DNA from: Alphaproteobacteria bacterium UBA4588
GTDB taxonomy: Bacteria; Pseudomonadota; Alphaproteobacteria; Puniceispirillales; Puniceispirillaceae
Assembly (NCBI GenBank): GCA_002387605.1
Contig: DGJU01000078.1
Span: 1 to 8,848, forward strand
Length of the DNA stretch: 8,848 nucleotides
Direction: 5' to 3'
The notes beneath the pieces were generated by a model. That model was not told where the DNA came from. It searched no databases and saw only the letters and a program-made list of their open reading frames with translations. Within the stretch, counting starts at the first letter, position 1. Each line of letters opens with the position of its first letter. Shown here piece by piece: positions 6,429-8,848 of the stretch. Both the position numbers and the translations under genes were made by a program.

Positions 6429-7514
6429 ATGATATCTGATAAATCAATTTTTGCAGTGCAAAAAACTAAACAAGCTATTTTTTTAGGCTCCGATATTTTC
6501 AGAGGGTCTGTCTATGGTAAAGGTCATCCGTTAAACATTGCTCGTGTTTGGCCTGTAATAGATATTTGCCGCGCGTTTGGCTGGCTAGATGATAGTTGTT
6601 TTGAAACTGTAGCGCCGGCGAGTGCCTCAGAATTGCAGCTGTTTCATTCTGCTGACTATGTTGCCGCGCTGCAAGACGCACAAACACATCAGGCGCTTGA
6701 TGAAAGCCGCCGTCAGCGTCACCGCATTGGTATGGATAATAACCCTATTTTTCCGCAAGTCTATGACCGTCCCGCAACCGCAGCAGCAGCAAGTATGCGC
6801 GGTGCACGGTATTTGCTTGAAGGCCGCTATTCAACGGTATTTAACCCGTCTGGCGGCACCCATCACGGTATGCCAGATAAAGCAAATGGGTTCTGTTTTG
6901 TAAATGACCCGGCGCTGGCGCTGCTCACCCTTGCTGAGCGGCCAGATGTTAAGATTGCCTATCTTGATATTGACGCCCATCATCCAGATGGGGTTCAGGA
7001 TACGCTCTCATCACATCCGCGCATTAAATTATGGTCTGTGCACGAAGAAAATAGATGGCCGCGTACCGGACAGCCCGGCGATAATGGCGGCGGTCAGGCG
7101 CGAAACTTTACGTTGCCACGCGGCGCTGATGATGATGCTTTTCTGACTGTCATGACGCACCATATTCTGCCTGAAATAGAAGCGTTTGCGCCTGACTATC
7201 TGGTTCTTCAGGCGGGATGTGATGGGCTGAGTGATGATCCTCAATCTGGTTTGATGTTCACGACCACGGGCTATTGGCGCAGTATCGAAATGTGCCTTGC
7301 CTTAGCTATTCCGACCATGATTTTGGGCGGCGGCGGCTATAACCCGTTTACAACAGCTCGTGCATGGTCTGGTGTTTGGGGGCTTATTGCCGGTCACTCG
7401 CCCTATAAAGCTGATGCCCCTCACAGCGTTCAAGACATATTGACCTCTCTTGAATGGTCACATAGGCTTGCTCGATCCCGCCCCGATAGGTGGGTAACCC
7501 GTCTTTATGATTAG
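6429..7514 (+). CDS. AcuC-like deacetylase (class I/II histone deacetylase fold)
   Basis: A 361-residue cytoplasmic enzyme of the arginase/deacetylase superfamily, zinc hydrolases that remove acetyl groups from lysines or polyamines. All catalytic parts are visible: GGTHHGM with His145-His146 (proton relay), YLDIDAHHPDGVQD with zinc ligands Asp182 and His184, QAGCDGLSDD with zinc ligand Asp265, and GGGGYNP with Tyr304 stabilising the transition state. The residue after the His pair in the second motif is Pro186, where Gly is usual. Length and YGKGHPL near the N-terminus fit the AcuC-like group, named after acetoin utilisation, though no acetoin or acetyl-CoA synthetase genes are near. The ATG at 6429 has no obvious Shine-Dalgarno sequence, yet no better start exists before the conserved FLGSD region. 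Substrate unknown. Confidence 0.92.
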   Translation: MISDKSIFAVQKTKQAIFLGSDIFRGSVYGKGHPLNIARVWPVIDICRAFGWLDDSCFETVAPASASELQLFHSADYVAALQDAQTHQALDESRRQRHRIGMDNNPIFPQVYDRPATAAAASMRGARYLLEGRYSTVFNPSGGTHHGMPDKANGFCFVNDPALALLTLAERPDVKIAYLDIDAHHPDGVQDTLSSHPRIKLWSVHEENRWPRTGQPGDNGGGQARNFTLPRGADDDAFLTVMTHHILPEIEAFAPDYLVLQAGCDGLSDDPQSGLMFTTTGYWRSIEMCLALAIPTMILGGGGYNPFTTARAWSGVWGLIAGHSPYKADAPHSVQDILTSLEWSHRLARSRPDRWVTRLYD

Positions 7515-7522
7515 GCGTTGCT

Positions 7523-7996
7523 ATGCATGCCATCCGATATCTAAGGCTGTTGGCTCTTTTAGGGGCTCTGTTCTTTTCCGGCCCTGCTGCAGGTGAGGGG
7601 ATTGCGTTTTCCCGCGGCACTGTTCAGCTTGTCCCGCCCGGTAAGGTGCCGCTCAGTTTTAAGGTTGAATTTGCCATAACACCAGCAGAACGCCGGCAAG
7701 GGCTTATGTATCGTGCGTCCCTTGATGAGAAGGCAGGCATGTTATTTGTGTTTAATGAGAGCGCGTTACGTCATTTCTGGATGAAAAACACACCGCTATC
7801 ACTGGATATTCTGTTTTTCACCAAAGAACAGAGGCTGGTTCATATTGTCCCGAACGCAGAGCCTAATAATGACAAAGTAATTTCATCATTCGCACCAGTC
7901 CAATATGTTCTGGAATTGGAAGCAGGGTCAGTCAGCCGTTTTGGGCTTGAACTTGGCACAGCGCTTGTCCTTCCTGCAGGCTCTCTTATTGAATGA
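7523..7996 (+). CDS. Secreted DUF192 protein
   Basis: A 157-residue DUF192-family protein. Residues 1-24 look like a signal peptide: basic start with Arg5 and Arg8, hydrophobic LLALLGALFFSG, then PAAGEG with probable cleavage near 23-24, so the mature protein should be periplasmic. The mature part carries the family pattern ERRQGLMYR (56-64), GMLFVF (72-77), FWMKNT (85-90), LDILFF (94-99) and YVLELEAG (128-135). The biochemical function of DUF192 is not established to my knowledge. The start lies 8 nt after the deacetylase stop; a weak AGGCG overlaps that stop codon, so translation is probably coupled and the two are likely co-transcribed. Two hairpin-capable repeats follow the stop. Confidence 0.9.
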   Translation: MHAIRYLRLLALLGALFFSGPAAGEGIAFSRGTVQLVPPGKVPLSFKVEFAITPAERRQGLMYRASLDEKAGMLFVFNESALRHFWMKNTPLSLDILFFTKEQRLVHIVPNAEPNNDKVISSFAPVQYVLELEAGSVSRFGLELGTALVLPAGSLIE

Positions 7997-7999
7997 AAT

Positions 8000-8062
8000 C
8001 CTCTTATTATTCGGCAGCTAATGAGAAGAGGGGGGTATAAAGTTACTTTTTATGCAACTTTA
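8000..8062 (+). terminator. Two tandem hairpins after the DUF192 gene
   Basis: CCTCTTATTA (8000-8009) can pair with TAAT (8019-8022) and AAGAGG (8026-8031) with a 3-nt bulge; then TAAAGTT (8038-8044) pairs with AACTTTA (8056-8062). Neither is followed at once by a T run, although the second loop is T-rich. Their position between a protein gene and a tRNA gene suggests termination or processing, but the evidence is weak. Confidence 0.3.
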
Positions 8063-8065
8063 GGC

Positions 8066-8095
8066 TTGAAAATAGGGCAGATGACAGTGTAGAGA
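8066..8095 (+). promoter_or_regulatory. Candidate promoter of tRNA-Pro
   Basis: TTGAAA (8066-8071) lies 18 nt before TAGAGA (8090-8095), about 10 nt ahead of the mature tRNA 5' end. The -35 is good and the -10 poor (three of six). Confidence 0.3.
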
Positions 8096-8104
8096 TTGCG
8101 CAGT

Positions 8105-8181
8105 CGGAGTGTAGCGCAGCCTGGTAGCGCATCTGTTTTGGGAACAGAGGGTCGGGAGTTCGAATCTCTCCACTCCGACCA
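8105..8181 (+). tRNA. tRNA-Pro (anticodon TGG)
   Basis: A complete 77-nt tRNA cloverleaf. The acceptor stem CGGAGTG (8105-8111) pairs perfectly with CACTCCG (8171-8177), followed by discriminator A and an encoded CCA (8179-8181). The anticodon stem TCTGT/ACAGA encloses the loop TTTGGGA (8137-8143), giving anticodon TGG at 8139-8141, which reads proline CCN codons. The T-arm is GGGAG-TTCGAAT-CTCTC with one G-U pair. The C at the 5' end and C1-G72 pairing are usual for bacterial tRNA-Pro. Confidence 0.97.
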
Positions 8182-8248
8182 TTCCTCTCCCAAACCCTTA
8201 ATCATCAAGCTTTTCTAGCCTTATCTGCTGCATCCTGCCGGTTGCTGG

Positions 8249-8265
8249 CTATCGCGGCGTGATAG
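8249..8265. repeat. 17-bp imperfect palindrome in the tRNA-Pro/NDUFS4 spacer
   Basis: CTATCGCGGCGTGATAG has matching CTATC and GATAG arms around a GC-rich core; apart from the central base only one pair (positions 6 and 12) is not complementary. It lies in the otherwise featureless 257-nt spacer 8182-8438, about 90 nt upstream of the predicted NDUFS4 promoter. It could be a regulator site or a small hairpin; nothing else in that spacer looks like a gene. Confidence 0.25.
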
Positions 8266-8352
8266 GGTGTTATCTGTTATGCGCGCCTGTGCAAAGCACG
8301 GCCATAATAAAGCCTGCGACAGTCTTAATAGCTCACTAGCCAAATACAGCTC

Positions 8353-8381
8353 TTAACTTTTTCACAGTGGCGCGATATAAA
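8353..8381 (+). promoter_or_regulatory. Candidate promoter of the NDUFS4-type gene
   Basis: TTAACT (8353-8358) is followed after exactly 17 nt by TATAAA (8376-8381), the best sigma-70-like pair in the window. Transcription would begin near 8388, leaving a leader of about 50 nt before the ATG at 8439. That start point lies downstream of the ATG at 8367, which argues for the shorter protein. Confidence 0.5.
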
Positions 8382-8438
8382 GACATCAATCATCGCTTTC
8401 GCAAGAGGCGATTGGCAGTATTTCAGGGAATAATGGTA

Positions 8439-8747
8439 ATGAGCAAAGCACGTATTTATCAGCCAGCAAAAACAGCCATGCAGTCTGGCCGTAATAAAAT
8501 GAAAAAGTGGGTTCTTGATTTTGCCCGCTCATCGCGTGTTGGGCCTGAGCCGCTTATGGGGTGGCAGTCATCAGCTGATACAATGCGTCAGGTTAAGCTG
8601 TATTTTGATAGCGCCGATGATGCTGTTGCTTATGCTGAAAAGCACGCTCTGGATTATGTTGTTAATACGCCGCAAAAGCGGTCGCCAAAACCTAAGGCCT
8701 ACGCCGATAATTTCGCGTATGACAGATCTGGGTCCTGGACACACTAG
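8439..8747 (+). CDS. Complex I NDUFS4-type accessory subunit (ETC complex I subunit)
   Basis: A 102-residue protein of the NDUFS4 family (18-kDa AQDQ subunit in mitochondria), an accessory subunit on the peripheral arm of NADH:ubiquinone oxidoreductase, facing the cytoplasm in bacteria. Family marks are RIYQPAKTAMQSG (5-17), WVLDF (24-28), PLMGW-SS-DT (38-48), the AVAYAEKHALDY helix (62-73) and the near-invariant end KAYADNFAYDR..W (86-100). The frame extends upstream to 8367, but the ATG at 8439 begins exactly where the family begins, has AGGGA (8425-8429) 9 nt upstream, and lies after the predicted promoter. The ATG at 8433 is too close to that ribosome site. The gene stands alone between tRNA genes, apart from the main nuo operon, which I recall as usual in Alphaproteobacteria. 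Confidence 0.93.
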   Translation: MSKARIYQPAKTAMQSGRNKMKKWVLDFARSSRVGPEPLMGWQSSADTMRQVKLYFDSADDAVAYAEKHALDYVVNTPQKRSPKPKAYADNFAYDRSGSWTH

Positions 8748-8789
8748 CCCACGATAACAGGCGGCAAGGCCAGCAACACTAAACTTGAA

Positions 8790-8818
8790 TTTACAGACGT
8801 TTTTATTTCCTGTAAAAG
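8790..8818 (+). promoter_or_regulatory. Candidate promoter of the right-edge tRNA
   Basis: TTTACA (8790-8795, five of six) lies 17 nt before TAAAAG (8813-8818, four of six), about 10 nt ahead of the tRNA 5' end. The same stretch holds a 7-bp inverted repeat, TTTACAG (8790-8796) and CTGTAAA (8810-8816), so it could instead serve as a terminator hairpin for the upstream gene. Confidence 0.4.
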
Positions 8819-8828
8819 CCAACGCAAC

Positions 8829-8848
8829 GGTTCCGTAGCTCAACTGGA
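8829..8848 (+). tRNA. Partial tRNA, 5' end only (identity unresolved)
   Basis: The last 20 nt read as a tRNA start: a 7-nt acceptor strand GGTTCCG, TA, a D-stem GCTC, and a D-loop beginning AACTGGA. The anticodon lies outside the window. The TAGCTCAACTGGA form is common in several tRNAs, among them tRNA-Arg, but the amino acid cannot be read. Confidence 0.8.

Noticed and set aside
8367..8438. Longer NDUFS4-type protein
   Set aside because: The extra 24 residues are not part of the family, and the predicted promoter would place transcription start downstream of this ATG.
8571..8843. 90-residue minus-strand open frame opposite the NDUFS4-type gene
   Set aside because: It runs antisense over a well-supported gene and into the next tRNA region, with no family resemblance.

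Overview
The window reads as ordinary chromosomal DNA of an alphaproteobacterium of moderate G+C, most likely marine. Four things point there: an NDUFS4-type accessory subunit of respiratory complex I, which among bacteria is typical of Alphaproteobacteria; a stand-alone MttB-family methyltransferase without pyrrolysine; an NhaA sodium/proton antiporter; and an AcuC-like deacetylase next to a DUF192 protein. The mixed gene content and base composition would suit a SAR116-like lineage, but that placement is a guess. I see no transposase, integrase, phage gene or CRISPR array.

Left part (59-2490): an aldose 1-epimerase (galM-like) on the minus strand faces away from a tightly coupled plus-strand pair. 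The pair is a 274-residue protein with an N-terminal GAF domain and an unrecognised C-terminal third, then a 107-residue protein of unknown function, 1 nt apart. The pair is visibly AT-richer than its right-hand neighbours. The 283-nt divergent spacer (1058-1340) is AT-rich with small inverted repeats and no promoter I would defend.

Middle (2616-5069): a 518-residue MttB-family methyltransferase, apparently without a corrinoid partner here, is followed by a 32-residue membrane peptide with its own plausible promoter. Its stop codon directly abuts the stop codon of a convergent SufU-type Fe-S scaffold gene. Upstream of the scaffold gene, on the same strand, is a 43-residue membrane peptide. 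A strong hairpin terminator separates this pair from nhaA.

Right part (5077-8848): nhaA (minus) diverges from an AcuC-like histone-deacetylase-fold enzyme (plus), which is followed at 8 nt by a secreted DUF192 protein. Then come tRNA-Pro(TGG), a 257-nt spacer without a gene, the NDUFS4-type gene with a well-placed promoter, and the first 20 nt of another tRNA running off the window.

Most genes are housekeeping or stand-alone metabolic functions rather than one pathway. The best candidates for something undescribed are the GAF/107-residue pair, the orphan MttB-family enzyme, and the two tiny membrane peptides flanking the SufU-type gene.
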